A DNA stretch of 64,000 bases from assembly GCF_001266615.1 (NCBI RefSeq), contig NZ_LGHZ01000022.1:37150-101149 (forward strand), given 5' to 3'. The position numbers were made by a program, and so were the translations under genes. The stretch is from Kluyvera genomosp. 1 (GTDB taxonomy: Bacteria; Pseudomonadota; Gammaproteobacteria; Enterobacterales; Enterobacteriaceae). The notes beneath the pieces are model-generated. The model did not search any database and was not told the DNA's origin. It was given only the letters and a program-made list of their open reading frames with translations. The first letter of the stretch is position 1. Every line of letters begins with the position of its first letter. Positions 26,926 through 36,517 of the stretch are shown here, one piece after another.

Positions 26926-28298
26926 TAGGTTCGCTTATACAGTGGTAACCACAGCGTCAGTCGTAAACCGCCCAGCGGGCTGTCGTCGGCCTTAACCCAG
27001 CCGCGGTGCTGCTGAATGGCGCTTTCGACAATCGCTAATCCAAGCCCTGTACCGCCAGACTCGCGGTCGCGAGCCTCGTCAGTACGGTAGAACGGACGGA
27101 AAATCTGCTCGCGATCGTCCGGGCTGACGCCTGGACCATCATCATCAACGTGAACGGTGATACCGTCTTTATCGACGGAGAAACTCACGGCGATTTTAGT
27201 GTGTGAGTAGCGCAACGCGTTGCGGACGATGTTCTCCAGCGCGCTTTCCAACGCGTTTGGGTTACCGTACAGCGGCCATGGACCCGGCGGATAATCAACG
27301 CTAAATGATTTACCCATCTGTTCCGCTTCAAACGCAGCGTTGTCCAGCACTTCGCCCCACAGTTGATTGGCTTTGAGCGTTTCGCTCAACAGCGCATTCT
27401 TCTGCTGATTACGCGACATCACCAGCATGTCGTTAATCATGCTATCGAGGCGCTGTGCTTCCGTTTCGATGCGCTCAAGCTCTTTGCTTTCACCGCTGCG
27501 GCGACGCAGCAGGGCGGTGCCCAACTGCAGGCGCGTTAGCGGCGTACGCAGCTCGTGGGAGATATCGGAAAGCAGGCGCTGCTGTGCGGTCATCATCTGC
27601 TCCAGCGCCATCACCATCTGGTTAAAGCTCGCGCCAGCGGCTAAGAACTCCTGGGGCCCGGCTTCGAGTTCCGGATGCTGACGCAGGTTACCCTGAGCCA
27701 CTTCATCGGCGGCATTCTTCAGCTTACGTGCTGGCTTCGCCAGGCTCCACGCCAACCACAGCAGCAGCGGGGCGCTGACCAACATCGTGACAATCAGCAG
27801 CAGCAGCGGCCTATCAAACAGCAAGTTGATAAAATCGGACTGCGAGCTGCTGGCCGGACGAATCAGGTATAACTGGTAGTTATCTTCACCATCACGGATA
27901 GAAAACGGCCCGACCAACTCGACGCGGCCGTATTTTTTCTTCTGTGGGTGATCGGAGTTGTCAGATTGGCCGATAAAGTTACGAATAATCTGCATCTCGT
28001 TGCGTTCTGCGCCGATCACGCGGCCTTCGCTGGTGACCAGCAGCAGACGCTGGCCTGGCGGTGCCCATTTATCAATTGCGCGGAACAGCCGACGCCACCA
28101 CATCAAATCATTCGGGGGATCGTTAGCCAGTTCTTCTTCAACGTGCTGCTCGATCATCAGGCCCTGGCGCTGCTCGCTATCCAGCAGCTCCGTCATCTGG
28201 CGTGAATCCAGCTTTGGCAGCATTAAAACCAGCATCAACACCAGCGCTAGCGTGAGCCAGAAGATGGCGAAGATGCGTGCGGTTAAACTTCCAATCAT
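26925..28298 (-). CDS. cpxA: CpxA, envelope-stress sensor histidine kinase
   Basis: 457 aa. A transmembrane helix near residues 8-28 and another near 165-185 enclose a periplasmic sensor. HAMP domain; the phospho-acceptor is in LLSDISHELRTPLTRLQLG (about 243-261); ATP-binding motifs are ENIVRNALRYS, DDDGPGV and GGTGLGLAIV. It phosphorylates CpxR when envelope proteins misfold and is restrained by CpxP. The start overlaps the cpxR stop by four bases. Confidence 0.97.
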   Translation of the reverse strand: MIGSLTARIFAIFWLTLALVLMLVLMLPKLDSRQMTELLDSEQRQGLMIEQHVEEELANDPPNDLMWWRRLFRAIDKWAPPGQRLLLVTSEGRVIGAERNEMQIIRNFIGQSDNSDHPQKKKYGRVELVGPFSIRDGEDNYQLYLIRPASSSQSDFINLLFDRPLLLLIVTMLVSAPLLLWLAWSLAKPARKLKNAADEVAQGNLRQHPELEAGPQEFLAAGASFNQMVMALEQMMTAQQRLLSDISHELRTPLTRLQLGTALLRRRSGESKELERIETEAQRLDSMINDMLVMSRNQQKNALLSETLKANQLWGEVLDNAAFEAEQMGKSFSVDYPPGPWPLYGNPNALESALENIVRNALRYSHTKIAVSFSVDKDGITVHVDDDGPGVSPDDREQIFRPFYRTDEARDRESGGTGLGLAIVESAIQQHRGWVKADDSPLGGLRLTLWLPLYKRT

Positions 28299-28993
28299 GA
28301 AGCGGAGACCATCAGGTAGCCGCGGCCACGCAGGGTTTTAAACCATGGATGACCATCTTTGCGCTCAGGCAGTTTCCGGCGCAGGTTAGAAATATGCATA
28401 TCGATAGCGCGGTCGAACGGCGTTAAGCGTTTACCCAGCACTTCCTGGCTTAAGTGTTCGCGCGAAACGACCTGACCCAGGTGCTGAGCGAGCAGATAAA
28501 GCAGGGTAAATTCGGTACCGGTAAGCTCCAGCGTCTGGCCATCAAAGCTGGCTTCCTGGCGACCTGGATTTAGGCTTAAGGAATCAACTTCAACGGTCGG
28601 TGAACTGGTATCGCTATTTTGCTGCTGCTCGCTCCAGTGTGAACGGCGCAAAATAGCGCGTATACGCGCGACCAGCTCGCGATCGTTAAATGGCTTAGGC
28701 AGATAGTCATCTGCACCTAATTCGAGGCCTAAAACGCGATCCAGCTCGCTTCCGCGTGCGGTCAACATAATGACGGGTGTCTGGTGTGTCTGTCGTAATT
28801 CTTTCAGCGTGTCGATACCGTTCTTTTTCGGCATCATCACGTCGAGTAAAAGTAGGTCGATGCTGTCATCAATCAGCGCTAACGCCTGCTCGCCATCGTG
28901 GGCTACCAGAACGTTAAAGCCTTCCATATCAAGCAGTTCCTTGAGTAACGAAGTTAACTCTCGGTCATCATCAACTAACAAAATTTTATTCAT
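28295..28993 (-). CDS. cpxR: CpxR, envelope-stress response regulator
   Basis: 232 aa OmpR/PhoB-type regulator. Receiver domain with DDD at 8-10, phospho-Asp 51 (LLLDVMMPKKNG) and Lys of LPKPF. The C-terminal winged helix ends in FKTLRGRGYLMV. It controls periplasmic proteases and folding factors. Divergent from cpxP, with a CpxR box between them. Confidence 0.98.
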   Translation of the reverse strand: MNKILLVDDDRELTSLLKELLDMEGFNVLVAHDGEQALALIDDSIDLLLLDVMMPKKNGIDTLKELRQTHQTPVIMLTARGSELDRVLGLELGADDYLPKPFNDRELVARIRAILRRSHWSEQQQNSDTSSPTVEVDSLSLNPGRQEASFDGQTLELTGTEFTLLYLLAQHLGQVVSREHLSQEVLGKRLTPFDRAIDMHISNLRRKLPERKDGHPWFKTLRGRGYLMVSAS

Positions 28994-29047
28994 ATTTTAA
29001 TCCCTCCGAGGCAGAAATTACGTCATCAAGGCTTGCTAATCCATGAC

Positions 29048-29062
29048 TTTACGTTGTTTTAC
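29048..29062. promoter_or_regulatory. CpxR box in the cpxRA-cpxP intergenic region
   Basis: TTTAC-GTTGT-TTTAC, i.e. GTAAA-N5-GTAAA on the minus strand, an exact match to the CpxR-P consensus. It lies between the divergent cpxRA and cpxP promoters. Confidence 0.9.
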
Positions 29063-29142
29063 ACCCCCTGACGCATGTTTGCAGCCTGAATCGTAAACTG
29101 TCTCTCGTTGATTCGCGACACAAAAGTTTTTGGGAGCATGTG

Positions 29143-29643
29143 ATGCGCAATGTTATCGCTGCCGTCATGGCCTCAACGCTGGCATTCAGTGCACTAAGCC
29201 AGGCCGATGAAGTCGTCACCAGCGTTAACTGGCACCCGGCGGAAGCTAACCCGCTCAGTAATGGCCAGGGCCATATGTTCGACGGTATTAGTTTAACCGA
29301 ACATCAGCGTCAGCAAATGCGCGATCTGATGCACAGGGCACGACACGAGCGTCCACCTGTTAATGTTAGCGAAATGGAGACAATGCATCGCCTTGTCACC
29401 GCAGAAAAATTTGATGAAGCCGCTGTGCGAACTCAAGCCGAGAAAATGGCTGAGGAGCAAGTGAACCGCCAGGTTGAAATGGCGAAGGTTCGCAACCAGA
29501 TGTACCGCCTGCTTACACCAGAGCAGCAAGCGGCTTTAAACGAGAAGCACCAGCAGCGCATGGAGCAGCTGCGTGATGTTGCACGGATGCAGCAAGGTTC
29601 GAGTAAAACCCTGTTTAGTAGCAATACCCGTAGCAACCAGTAA
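29143..29643 (+). CDS. cpxP: CpxP, periplasmic adaptor/inhibitor of CpxA
   Basis: 166 aa with a signal peptide ([20 protein letters not shown], residues 2-21). Two LTxxQ-type motifs of the CpxP/Spy family are present: [13 protein letters not shown] and [14 protein letters not shown]. The mature protein is a helical dimer that binds misfolded proteins and damps CpxA. I chose the ATG at 29143 (GGGAG upstream) over an adjacent in-frame GTG. Its 3'UTR encodes CpxQ. Confidence 0.95.
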   Translation: MRNVIAAVMASTLAFSALSQADEVVTSVNWHPAEANPLSNGQGHMFDGISLTEHQRQQMRDLMHRARHERPPVNVSEMETMHRLVTAEKFDEAAVRTQAEKMAEEQVNRQVEMAKVRNQMYRLLTPEQQAALNEKHQQRMEQLRDVARMQQGSSKTLFSSNTRSNQ

Positions 29644-29652
29644 CAACCCTGT

Positions 29653-29710
29653 TTTTCCTTGCCATAGACACCATCCCTGTCTTCCCCCACATGATGTGGG
29701 GGTTTTTTTT
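29653..29710 (+). ncRNA. cpxQ: CpxQ, Hfq-dependent sRNA from the cpxP 3'UTR
   Basis: The 58 nt after the cpxP stop begin TTTTCCTTGCCATAGACACC, then have a C-rich linker and end in CCCCCACATGATGTGGGGG with eight T. This closely matches the E. coli/Salmonella CpxQ I remember, including the seed region. RNase E releases CpxQ from cpxP mRNA, and it represses inner-membrane and fimbrial mRNAs. The terminal hairpin is also the cpxP terminator. Confidence 0.88.
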
Positions 29711-29781
29711 GTCTTAAATTCGTCACCGCGCACTGCTCAGACATTCCGCTATAATACGCAGATCTAAGGGCGGGAGTGTTT

Positions 29782-30675
29782 ATGAATCAATCTTATGGCC
29801 GACTGGTCAGTCGCGCGGCGATAGCGGCAACGGTGATGGCGTCGCTGTTGCTGATCATTAAAATTTTTGCGTGGTGGTACACCGGTTCGGTGAGTATTTT
29901 AGCTGCGCTGGTCGATTCGTTGGTAGATATTGCCGCCTCGTTGACCAACCTGCTGGTGGTGCGTTACTCGCTGCAGCCGGCGGATGAAGAGCATACATTT
30001 GGTCACGGAAAAGCGGAGTCGCTGGCGGCGCTGGCGCAAAGTATGTTTATTTCGGGATCGGCGCTGTTTCTATTTTTAACCGGGTTTCAGCACCTGGCGC
30101 GTCCTGAGCCGATGAGCCAACCGGGCATTGGCGTCATTGTGACGGTGATTGCGCTCATCAGTACGTTAGTTTTGGTGACGTTTCAGCGCTGGGTGGTGAG
30201 AAGAACACAAAGTCAGGCTGTACGTGCAGATATGCTTCATTATCAGTCTGATGTTATGATGAACGGTGCGATTCTTATCGCACTCGGCCTCTCCTGGTAC
30301 GGCTGGCATCGTGCAGATGCGCTGTTTGCATTAGGAATTGGCATCTATATTCTATATAGCGCGTTACGCATGGGATACGAAGCGGTTCAGTCGTTATTGG
30401 ATCGTGCTCTACCCGATGAAGAACGACAGGAAATTTTCGACATCGTGACCGCCTGGCCGGGCGTAAGCGGTGCTCACGATCTCCGAACGCGGCAGTCAGG
30501 GCCGACCCGCTTTATTCAGATCCATCTGGAAATGGAAGATGACCTGCCTCTGGTTCAGGCGCATTACGTTGCCGACCAGGTTGAGCAGGCGATTTTGCAT
30601 CGTTTCCCCGGATCCGATGTGATTATTCATCAGGATCCCTGCTCTGTTGCCCCGCAGGGAAACAGAACAATTTGA
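29782..30675 (+). CDS. fieF: FieF (YiiP), cation-diffusion zinc/iron exporter
   Basis: 297 aa, six-helix CDF transporter. Intramembrane metal site residues D45 and D49 ([11 protein letters not shown]) and His/Asp of [14 protein letters not shown] (about 153/157) are intact. The C-terminal cytosolic domain has the [20 protein letters not shown] core. I chose the ATG at 29782 giving MNQSYGRL rather than the GTG two codons upstream. Confidence 0.96.
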   Translation: MNQSYGRLVSRAAIAATVMASLLLIIKIFAWWYTGSVSILAALVDSLVDIAASLTNLLVVRYSLQPADEEHTFGHGKAESLAALAQSMFISGSALFLFLTGFQHLARPEPMSQPGIGVIVTVIALISTLVLVTFQRWVVRRTQSQAVRADMLHYQSDVMMNGAILIALGLSWYGWHRADALFALGIGIYILYSALRMGYEAVQSLLDRALPDEERQEIFDIVTAWPGVSGAHDLRTRQSGPTRFIQIHLEMEDDLPLVQAHYVADQVEQAILHRFPGSDVIIHQDPCSVAPQGNRTI

Positions 30676-30748
30676 ACTTTCGCAGTGGTTGTACAAAACG
30701 TGAGCTATACAGGCATTATTTGTATAAATAACCGCCGTTTAGCCTGAC

Positions 30749-30782
30749 CTGAATCAATTCAGCAAGAAGCGCTTGATATACT
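30749..30782 (+). promoter_or_regulatory. pfkA promoter with Cra (FruR) operator
   Basis: CTGAATCAATTCAG (30749-30762) is a near-symmetric Cra site, positioned over the -35 region of a promoter whose -10 is TATACT (30777-30782). Cra represses pfkA in E. coli from an equivalent site. Confidence 0.8.
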
Positions 30783-30874
30783 ATCTCTACATAGAGTCGT
30801 TCTCTCCCCCGTTTTAATGGGAGCGCTTCGGGCAGAAGAATTAATTTTTAGCATTCCTAAGTTCAGAGGTAGTC

Positions 30875-31837
30875 ATGATTAAGAAAATCGGTGTGTTGAC
30901 AAGTGGCGGTGATGCGCCGGGTATGAACGCCGCCATTCGCGGTGTTGTGCGCGCAGCGTTGACGGAAGGTATAGAAGTCATGGGTATTTATGACGGTTAC
31001 CTTGGCCTGTACGAAGACCGTATGGTTCCGCTCGACCGTTACAGCGTGTCCGACATGATTAACCGTGGCGGCACATTCCTGGGTTCCGCGCGCTTCCCGG
31101 AATTCCGTGATGAAAACATTCGTGCCGTGGCTATCGAGAACCTGAAAAAACGCGGGATTGATGCGCTGGTGGTTATTGGTGGTGATGGTTCCTACATGGG
31201 TGCCGTGCGTCTGACCGAAATGGGCTTCCCATGTATCGGCCTGCCAGGCACCATTGATAACGATATCAAAGGTACTGACTACACCATCGGTTTCTTCACT
31301 GCGCTGAGCACCGTCGTAGAAGCAATTGACCGTCTGCGTGACACCTCTTCTTCTCACCAGCGTATTTCCGTTGTTGAAGTCATGGGTCGCTACTGCGGTG
31401 ACCTGACTCTGGCAGCTGCGATTGCGGGCGGCTGTGAATTCATCGTGGTTCCTGAAGTTGAATTCAAACGTGACGACCTGGTTGCTGAAATCAAAGCCGG
31501 CATCGCGAAAGGTAAGAAACACGCGATTGTGGCGATTACCGAGCACATGTGTGACGTTGACGAGCTGGCGAAGTTTATCGAAACTGAGACTGGCCGTGAG
31601 ACCCGTGCGACCGTCCTGGGTCATATTCAGCGCGGTGGCTCTCCGGTTCCTTACGACCGCATCCTGGCGTCCCGTATGGGCGCATACGCGATTGAACTGC
31701 TGCAGCAGGGCTTCGGCGGTCGTTGCGTAGGTATTCAGAACGAGAAACTGGTTCACCATGACATCATCGATGCTATCGAAAGCATGAAGCGCCCATTCAA
31801 GGGTGACTGGCTGGAATGCGCTAAGATGCTGTACTAA
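30875..31837 (+). CDS. pfkA: 6-phosphofructokinase I
   Basis: 320 aa. Catalyses the committed step of glycolysis. ATP loop [15 protein letters not shown] (residues 9-23), GGDGSYMGA, catalytic [19 protein letters not shown] (Asp near 127), and [12 protein letters not shown] for fructose-6-phosphate. Length and sequence are as in E. coli. In E. coli sbp, cdh, tpiA and others follow; here rraA follows at once. Confidence 0.98.
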   Translation: MIKKIGVLTSGGDAPGMNAAIRGVVRAALTEGIEVMGIYDGYLGLYEDRMVPLDRYSVSDMINRGGTFLGSARFPEFRDENIRAVAIENLKKRGIDALVVIGGDGSYMGAVRLTEMGFPCIGLPGTIDNDIKGTDYTIGFFTALSTVVEAIDRLRDTSSSHQRISVVEVMGRYCGDLTLAAAIAGGCEFIVVPEVEFKRDDLVAEIKAGIAKGKKHAIVAITEHMCDVDELAKFIETETGRETRATVLGHIQRGGSPVPYDRILASRMGAYAIELLQQGFGGRCVGIQNEKLVHHDIIDAIESMKRPFKGDWLECAKMLY

Positions 31838-31876
31838 TTCGCCGCTTGCCCGGAAACGGGTAAAAAAACGGACGAA

Positions 31877-31907
31877 AAAAAAGCCTTCTCATTGAGAAGG
31901 CTTTTTT
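31877..31907. terminator. Bidirectional terminator at the pfkA|rraA junction
   Basis: A-run, AAGCCTTCTC-attg-AGAAGGCTT type stem, then T-run. It serves the converging pfkA and rraA and marks the synteny break. Confidence 0.9.
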
Positions 31908-31914
31908 GTGGGGC

Positions 31915-32400
31915 TTATTCGATATCCAGCGGATCTTCCGACAGGATAATGCCGGTATTATCGGCGTAGAGATGGTCGCCGGAGAAGAAGGTCACGCCGC
32001 CGAAATTGACGCGGACGTCGCTTTCGCCAATGCCTTCACCGGCAGAGCCTACCGGAATGGCGGCAATCGCCTGAATGCCGATATCCAGTTCTTCTAAATC
32101 ATCAACCTGACGTACCGCGCCGTAAACCACAATGCCTTCCCACTCATTTTGCGTGGCCAGGCGGGCGAGGTCGGCATCGATCAGCGCGCGACGAACAGAG
32201 CCACCGCCGTCGACCAGCAAAATGCGGCCCCGGCCGTTCTGTTCGAGCAGATCGTACAGCAACCCGTTATCCTCGAAACATTTCACGGTGATGATTTGTC
32301 CACCGAACGACAACCGTCCGCCAAAGTTGGAGAACAGGGGTTCTACGACGTTGACATCTTCCTGGTAGATGTCGCAAAGCTCGGAAGTATCGTATTTCAT
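31915..32400 (-). CDS. rraA: RraA, inhibitor of RNase E activity
   Basis: 161 aa, E. coli length. RraA-fold protein that binds RNase E and modulates the degradosome. Typical blocks: [32 protein letters not shown] start, [18 protein letters not shown] and [16 protein letters not shown]. Its usual downstream partner zapB is missing here, replaced by pfkA in convergent orientation. Confidence 0.96.
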   Translation of the reverse strand: MKYDTSELCDIYQEDVNVVEPLFSNFGGRLSFGGQIITVKCFEDNGLLYDLLEQNGRGRILLVDGGGSVRRALIDADLARLATQNEWEGIVVYGAVRQVDDLEELDIGIQAIAAIPVGSAGEGIGESDVRVNFGGVTFFSGDHLYADNTGIILSEDPLDIE

Positions 32401-32492
32401 AGGATTAACGCTCAGTTGCTGCGAGTGATTTTAGTATATCGCGCTCTATGCATTGTTGGCAAAATCATCAATTGTTAATTGATATTTGTCAG

Positions 32493-33419
32493 TTAAGCCA
32501 GCACCTTGCTCAGCACAATCCCGATGACGAACAGCAGGTTAGTGAGCAACGCGCCTTTTACCGTCCGTTCAAGCATTGGTGGCATCGCCTGCGGTGAACG
32601 TTCGTTCATCACGTAGCGCGCCTGTTTCACCAGCAGCGGGGCACTCAGAACGAACAGCCAGCCCCACGGGCTGTGCAGAGAAATCAGGTTAAACAGCGCC
32701 AGGCAAACCAGCGTCCCGATCAGCAGGCAAACGTGATAACGACGCGCATTAATCGGCCCTAAACGTACGGCCAGGGTATTTTTACCGTTCTCACGATCGC
32801 TGTCGATATCGCGCAGGTTGTTGATATTGAGCACTGCTGTCGCCAACAGGCCGCAGGCGGTCGCAGGCAGGATAATCGCGCTGCTCAGGCTGTGCGCCTG
32901 TAAATACCAGCTGCCGATGACGCTCAGCCAGCCAAAGAAAATCAGCACCGACACATCACCCAAGCCAATGTAACCGTAAGGACGGGTACCGACGGTGTAG
33001 GTAATGGCCGCAATAATCGCCAGCAGCCCCAGCACCAGGAAACCGATAAAGTCTCCTAACGTCTGATAGGCAGTAAACAGCAGTGCCAGGCCGAAAAGGC
33101 AGATGAGTGCGACGGTGATCATCAGCGCACGTTTCATCTGCTCTTGGGTGATGACCCCTTTTTGCATCCCGCGCAATGGACCGATGCGATCCGGTTTATC
33201 GCTGCCTTTCACCGCATCGCCATAGTCATTGGCGAGATTGGAGAGAATTTGTAGCAGGCTGGCGGTAATCAACGACAGCACGGCGACGGTGGGATCAAAA
33301 TGTCCCTGCCACCAGGCGAGGGCAGTGCCGACGATAATCGCGGCACAGGCCAGGGGTAATGTTTTCGGGCGCAGACTTTCCAGCCAGGCCTGGGTGCGGC
33401 TTACAGGTGTATTTGTCAT
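32493..33419 (-). CDS. menA: 1,4-dihydroxy-2-naphthoate polyprenyltransferase
   Basis: 308 aa UbiA-family membrane prenyltransferase of menaquinone synthesis. It has eight to nine hydrophobic segments and the two Asp-rich motifs NDYGDAVKGSDKPDRIGP (about 65-82) and NNLRDIDSDRENGKNTLAV, which bind Mg-prenyl-diphosphate. It lies between hslU and rraA as in E. coli. Confidence 0.96.
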   Translation of the reverse strand: MTNTPVSRTQAWLESLRPKTLPLACAAIIVGTALAWWQGHFDPTVAVLSLITASLLQILSNLANDYGDAVKGSDKPDRIGPLRGMQKGVITQEQMKRALMITVALICLFGLALLFTAYQTLGDFIGFLVLGLLAIIAAITYTVGTRPYGYIGLGDVSVLIFFGWLSVIGSWYLQAHSLSSAIILPATACGLLATAVLNINNLRDIDSDRENGKNTLAVRLGPINARRYHVCLLIGTLVCLALFNLISLHSPWGWLFVLSAPLLVKQARYVMNERSPQAMPPMLERTVKGALLTNLLFVIGIVLSKVLA

Positions 33420-33489
33420 TAGTTATCAGCCAATAAAAATGGGGCTTTTCAGCCCCATCAATTTAAAGATGAAAATGCAGTGACCGCGA

Positions 33490-34821
33490 TTATAGGATAA
33501 AACGGCTCAGATCTTCATCTGCGACCAATGCATCCAGATGTTTACTCACATATTCCGCATCAATTGTGATGCTTTGGCCATTCAGGTCGCTAGCATCATA
33601 GGAGATATCTTCCATCAGGCGCTCCAGAACGGTGTGCAGACGACGCGCACCGATGTTCTCGGTGGTTTCGTTTACCTGCCACGCCGCCTCGGCGATACGC
33701 TTGATGCCGGATTCCGTGAATTCGATATTCACACCTTCGGTTGCCATCAGCGCTTTGTACTGTACGGTGACAGACGCATTTGGCTCAGTCAGGATACGCT
33801 CGAAGTCGCTAGTGGTCAGCGCCTGTAGCTCAACGCGAATTGGCAGACGACCCTGAAGTTCTGGGATCAGGTCAGACGGTTTTGCCACCTGGAATGCGCC
33901 AGAAGCGATAAACAAGATGTGGTCGGTTTTAACCATACCGTGCTTAGTCGAAACGGTGCAGCCTTCAACCAGAGGCAGCAGGTCGCGCTGTACGCCTTCG
34001 CGAGAGACGTCTGGGCCGGAGGATTCGCCGCGCTTACAGATTTTATCGATCTCATCGATGAACACGATACCGTGCTGTTCAACCGCTTCGATAGCGTCTT
34101 GCTTGAGCTCTTCTGGATTTACCAGCTTCGCCGCTTCTTCTTCAATCAGCAGCTTCATCGCATCTTTGATTTTCAGCTTACGCGGTTTCTGCTTCTGGCC
34201 GCCCAGGTTCTGGAACATGGACTGCAGCTGACTGGTCATCTCTTCCATGCCTGGAGGTGACATGATCTCGACGCCCATTGGTACTGCCGCGAGATCGATT
34301 TCAATCTCTTTGTCGTCCAGCTGGCCTTCGCGCAGTTTTTTGCGGAATGCCTGACGCGCAGCGGAAGGTTCAGACTGCTGTTCAGCCTGTCCCCAGTTGT
34401 TTTTAGCCGGTGGAATCAGCACGTCGAGAATACGCTCTTCGGCCATCTCTTCGGCGCGATAGCGGTTTTTCTCGATGGACTGTACGCGCACCATTTTGAT
34501 CGCCGAATCGGTCAGATCACGGATGATGGAGTCAACTTCTTTACCGACATAGCCCACTTCGGTGAACTTGGTGGCTTCAACTTTGATGAACGGCGCGTTG
34601 GCAAGTTTAGCCAGACGACGGGCGATTTCGGTTTTACCGACGCCGGTTGGGCCGATCATCAGAATGTTTTTCGGCGTCACTTCATGGCGCAGCTCTTCGT
34701 CGAGCTGCATACGACGCCAGCGGTTACGTAAGGCGATAGCAACGGAACGCTTAGCCGCGTCCTGACCGATAATGTGTTTGTTCAGCTCGCTGACAATTTC
34801 GCGTGGGGTCATTTCAGACAT
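33490..34821 (-). CDS. hslU: HslU, ATPase subunit of the HslVU protease
   Basis: 443 aa, the standard length. AAA+ Walker [18 protein letters not shown] (about 57-73), the pore loop [10 protein letters not shown], a Gln-rich I-domain (about 110-240), Walker [11 protein letters not shown] and sensor-2 region [17 protein letters not shown]. The C-terminal LSRFIL inserts into HslV. It unfolds substrates for HslV and sits 9 bp after hslV. Confidence 0.98.
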   Translation of the reverse strand: MSEMTPREIVSELNKHIIGQDAAKRSVAIALRNRWRRMQLDEELRHEVTPKNILMIGPTGVGKTEIARRLAKLANAPFIKVEATKFTEVGYVGKEVDSIIRDLTDSAIKMVRVQSIEKNRYRAEEMAEERILDVLIPPAKNNWGQAEQQSEPSAARQAFRKKLREGQLDDKEIEIDLAAVPMGVEIMSPPGMEEMTSQLQSMFQNLGGQKQKPRKLKIKDAMKLLIEEEAAKLVNPEELKQDAIEAVEQHGIVFIDEIDKICKRGESSGPDVSREGVQRDLLPLVEGCTVSTKHGMVKTDHILFIASGAFQVAKPSDLIPELQGRLPIRVELQALTTSDFERILTEPNASVTVQYKALMATEGVNIEFTESGIKRIAEAAWQVNETTENIGARRLHTVLERLMEDISYDASDLNGQSITIDAEYVSKHLDALVADEDLSRFIL

Positions 34822-34830
34822 GGGAGATCC

Positions 34831-35361
34831 TTACGCCTTAGACGGTAATTCTTCGATAGTGTGGAAATGGTTGGTATAAATGCAGATATCACCTGCAATA
34901 TTCAACGCTTTTTCAGCAATTTCACGCGCGCTAAGCTCGGTGTTTTCCAGCAGAGCACGGGCTGCGGCTTGGGCGTACGGGCCGCCAGAACCGATAGCAA
35001 TCAGGTCATTTTCTGGCTGCACAACGTCACCGTTACCGGTGATGATGAGTGAAGCTGTTTCATCTGCGACCGCCAGCAACGCTTCGAGCTTGCGTAGCAT
35101 ACGATCGGTTCGCCAGTCTTTTGCCAGCTCCACGGCGGCTTTCACCAGATGCCCCTGGTGCATTTCCAGCTTACGTTCAAACAGTTCGAACAGCGTGAAG
35201 GCGTCCGCAGTGCCGCCCGCAAAACCGGCGATCACTTTGTCGTTATACAAACGACGAACTTTTTTCACGTTGCCCTTCATGACGGTATTGCCCAGCGTGG
35301 CCTGGCCATCACCGGCAATTACAACGTGGCCGTTACGGCGAACACTTACTATTGTTGTCAC
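34831..35361 (-). CDS. hslV: HslV, peptidase subunit of the HslVU protease
   Basis: 176 aa. The proteasome-like N-terminal nucleophile is the Thr after the initiator ([19 protein letters not shown]). The start is the GTG at 35361, which puts that Thr at position 2; the long upstream open frame runs through the promoter and hairpin and is not coding. First gene of the heat-shock operon hslVU. Confidence 0.97.
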   Translation of the reverse strand: MTTIVSVRRNGHVVIAGDGQATLGNTVMKGNVKKVRRLYNDKVIAGFAGGTADAFTLFELFERKLEMHQGHLVKAAVELAKDWRTDRMLRKLEALLAVADETASLIITGNGDVVQPENDLIAIGSGGPYAQAAARALLENTELSAREIAEKALNIAGDICIYTNHFHTIEELPSKA

Positions 35362-35396
35362 GAGCAGACCCCTTTGTTGCAAATACGAATAGAGAG

Positions 35397-35417
35397 GCCC
35401 CGTACCGCGTACGGGGC
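35397..35417 (-). promoter_or_regulatory. 5'-leader hairpin of hslVU mRNA
   Basis: GCCCCGTAC-cgc-GTACGGGGC, a perfect 9-bp stem with a 3-nt loop, in the transcribed leader. E. coli hslVU has a comparable inverted repeat in its leader reported to stabilise the mRNA. Confidence 0.75.
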
Positions 35418-35428
35418 AGAATGTAATT

Positions 35429-35457
35429 ATAGATGGGGGGGATTTTGGGGGTTTCAA
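35429..35457 (-). promoter_or_regulatory. Sigma-32 heat-shock promoter of hslVU
   Basis: On the minus strand TTGAAA (35457-35452), a 13-bp spacer, then CCCCATCTAT (35438-35429). This matches the sigma-32 consensus. The -35 overlaps the last codons of ftsN. Confidence 0.9.
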
Positions 35458-36419
35458 CCCCCAGAGGCGAGCCTAATGCAGTTTCCGTGACCGGCCATTT
35501 TCAGGCGGGCAATGGTGCTATCGGCGTTATCCTTGCCTTTGACCGGGCCGATAACCACGCGATTCCAGCCGTTATTGGTGGTGATCTTGGAATCAAAACC
35601 CTCAAAGGCCAGCTGTGCGCGGACGGTTTCTGCCTGCTCGGCACCTTTAAACGAACCGCACTGTACCATCCAGCGTCGCTCATCTTTCTTCTCTGTCGCT
35701 TTCGGTGGTGTCGTTTCACGTACCACCGGCGCGGCGGCCTGCGCTTTTGGCTGTGTAGCCGCGGTGTGGGCAGGTGTTTGCAGCAGATCTTGATAGGCGG
35801 AATTGGCCGCGGTGGATCGCGCTGGCTGCTGAGTCTGCGTTTGACGCGGTTGTTGAACCGGCTGAGTCGTACGCGTTTGCGGCTGCTGCACTGGCTGCGT
35901 TTGCGTCCACTGCTGTTGCTGAACCTGCTGCTGCGCCAGACGTTGGCGCTGTAATGTCTGCTGGCGCTGCGCTGGCGTTTGCTCGTTCCACGGCACTTCG
36001 GTCAGCTGCGTTGGCTGCTGGCGCATATCTGCCTGCATTTGGGCCAACAGCTGGCGCTGCTCGTCGGTGAGCTGATTAGGGTTGATGACTTCCCCGCCGG
36101 CAGACGGTTCGGTTGGCGCACGGACGCCCGGCTGGCGGCTTTCCAGCTCTTTAATATAACGCCAGCGCTCTTCTGGTTTTGGCGGTAGCCCATTCCCCGC
36201 TATCTGGCGGTTCTGTAGCGACTCGGACTCTTCTTTTTTGTGATGCGTAATGAAGTACAAACCGCCGATAAAAGCGACCACTACCGCCGCTGCAATAGCC
36301 ACCATGGCAGGAGAGACCGCCGGAAAATTACTCTGCTTTTTCCGTGTGTTCCGTGATGCGCCGTTCTTGCGCCGCGAAGGTGCCTGCTGGCTGCGGCGTA
36401 CATAGTCTCGTTGTGCCAC
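35454..36419 (-). CDS. ftsN: FtsN, essential cell-division protein
   Basis: 321 aa. Cytoplasmic basic tail ([18 protein letters not shown]), one transmembrane helix at about 37-58, a periplasmic E domain, then an exceptionally Gln-rich linker at about 130-200. The C-terminal SPOR domain ([17 protein letters not shown] ... [11 protein letters not shown]) carries the two cysteines that form its disulfide. The start is GTG, as in E. coli. It triggers septal peptidoglycan synthesis by binding denuded glycan and FtsA. Confidence 0.96.
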   Translation of the reverse strand: MAQRDYVRRSQQAPSRRKNGASRNTRKKQSNFPAVSPAMVAIAAAVVVAFIGGLYFITHHKKEESESLQNRQIAGNGLPPKPEERWRYIKELESRQPGVRAPTEPSAGGEVINPNQLTDEQRQLLAQMQADMRQQPTQLTEVPWNEQTPAQRQQTLQRQRLAQQQVQQQQWTQTQPVQQPQTRTTQPVQQPRQTQTQQPARSTAANSAYQDLLQTPAHTAATQPKAQAAAPVVRETTPPKATEKKDERRWMVQCGSFKGAEQAETVRAQLAFEGFDSKITTNNGWNRVVIGPVKGKDNADSTIARLKMAGHGNCIRLASGG

Positions 36420-36517
36420 TATCGTTTCGCTGTCTTTTTCCGTTAGTTAGCCCGACATGTTACTTAAGCGGCGGGGCTTTGACCAGACACGCAAGTCCTA
36501 AAGCGCCCGGCTTTGCA

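Noticed and set aside
30863..31759. 298-codon minus-strand frame opposite pfkA
   Set aside because: A shadow of the strongly codon-biased pfkA; composition is typical of antisense frames and no domain is visible.
35800..36050. CAG/CTG-like simple repeat expansion in ftsN
   Set aside because: It is the Gln-rich linker known to be variable in FtsN; the frame is intact and no perfect tandem unit is present.
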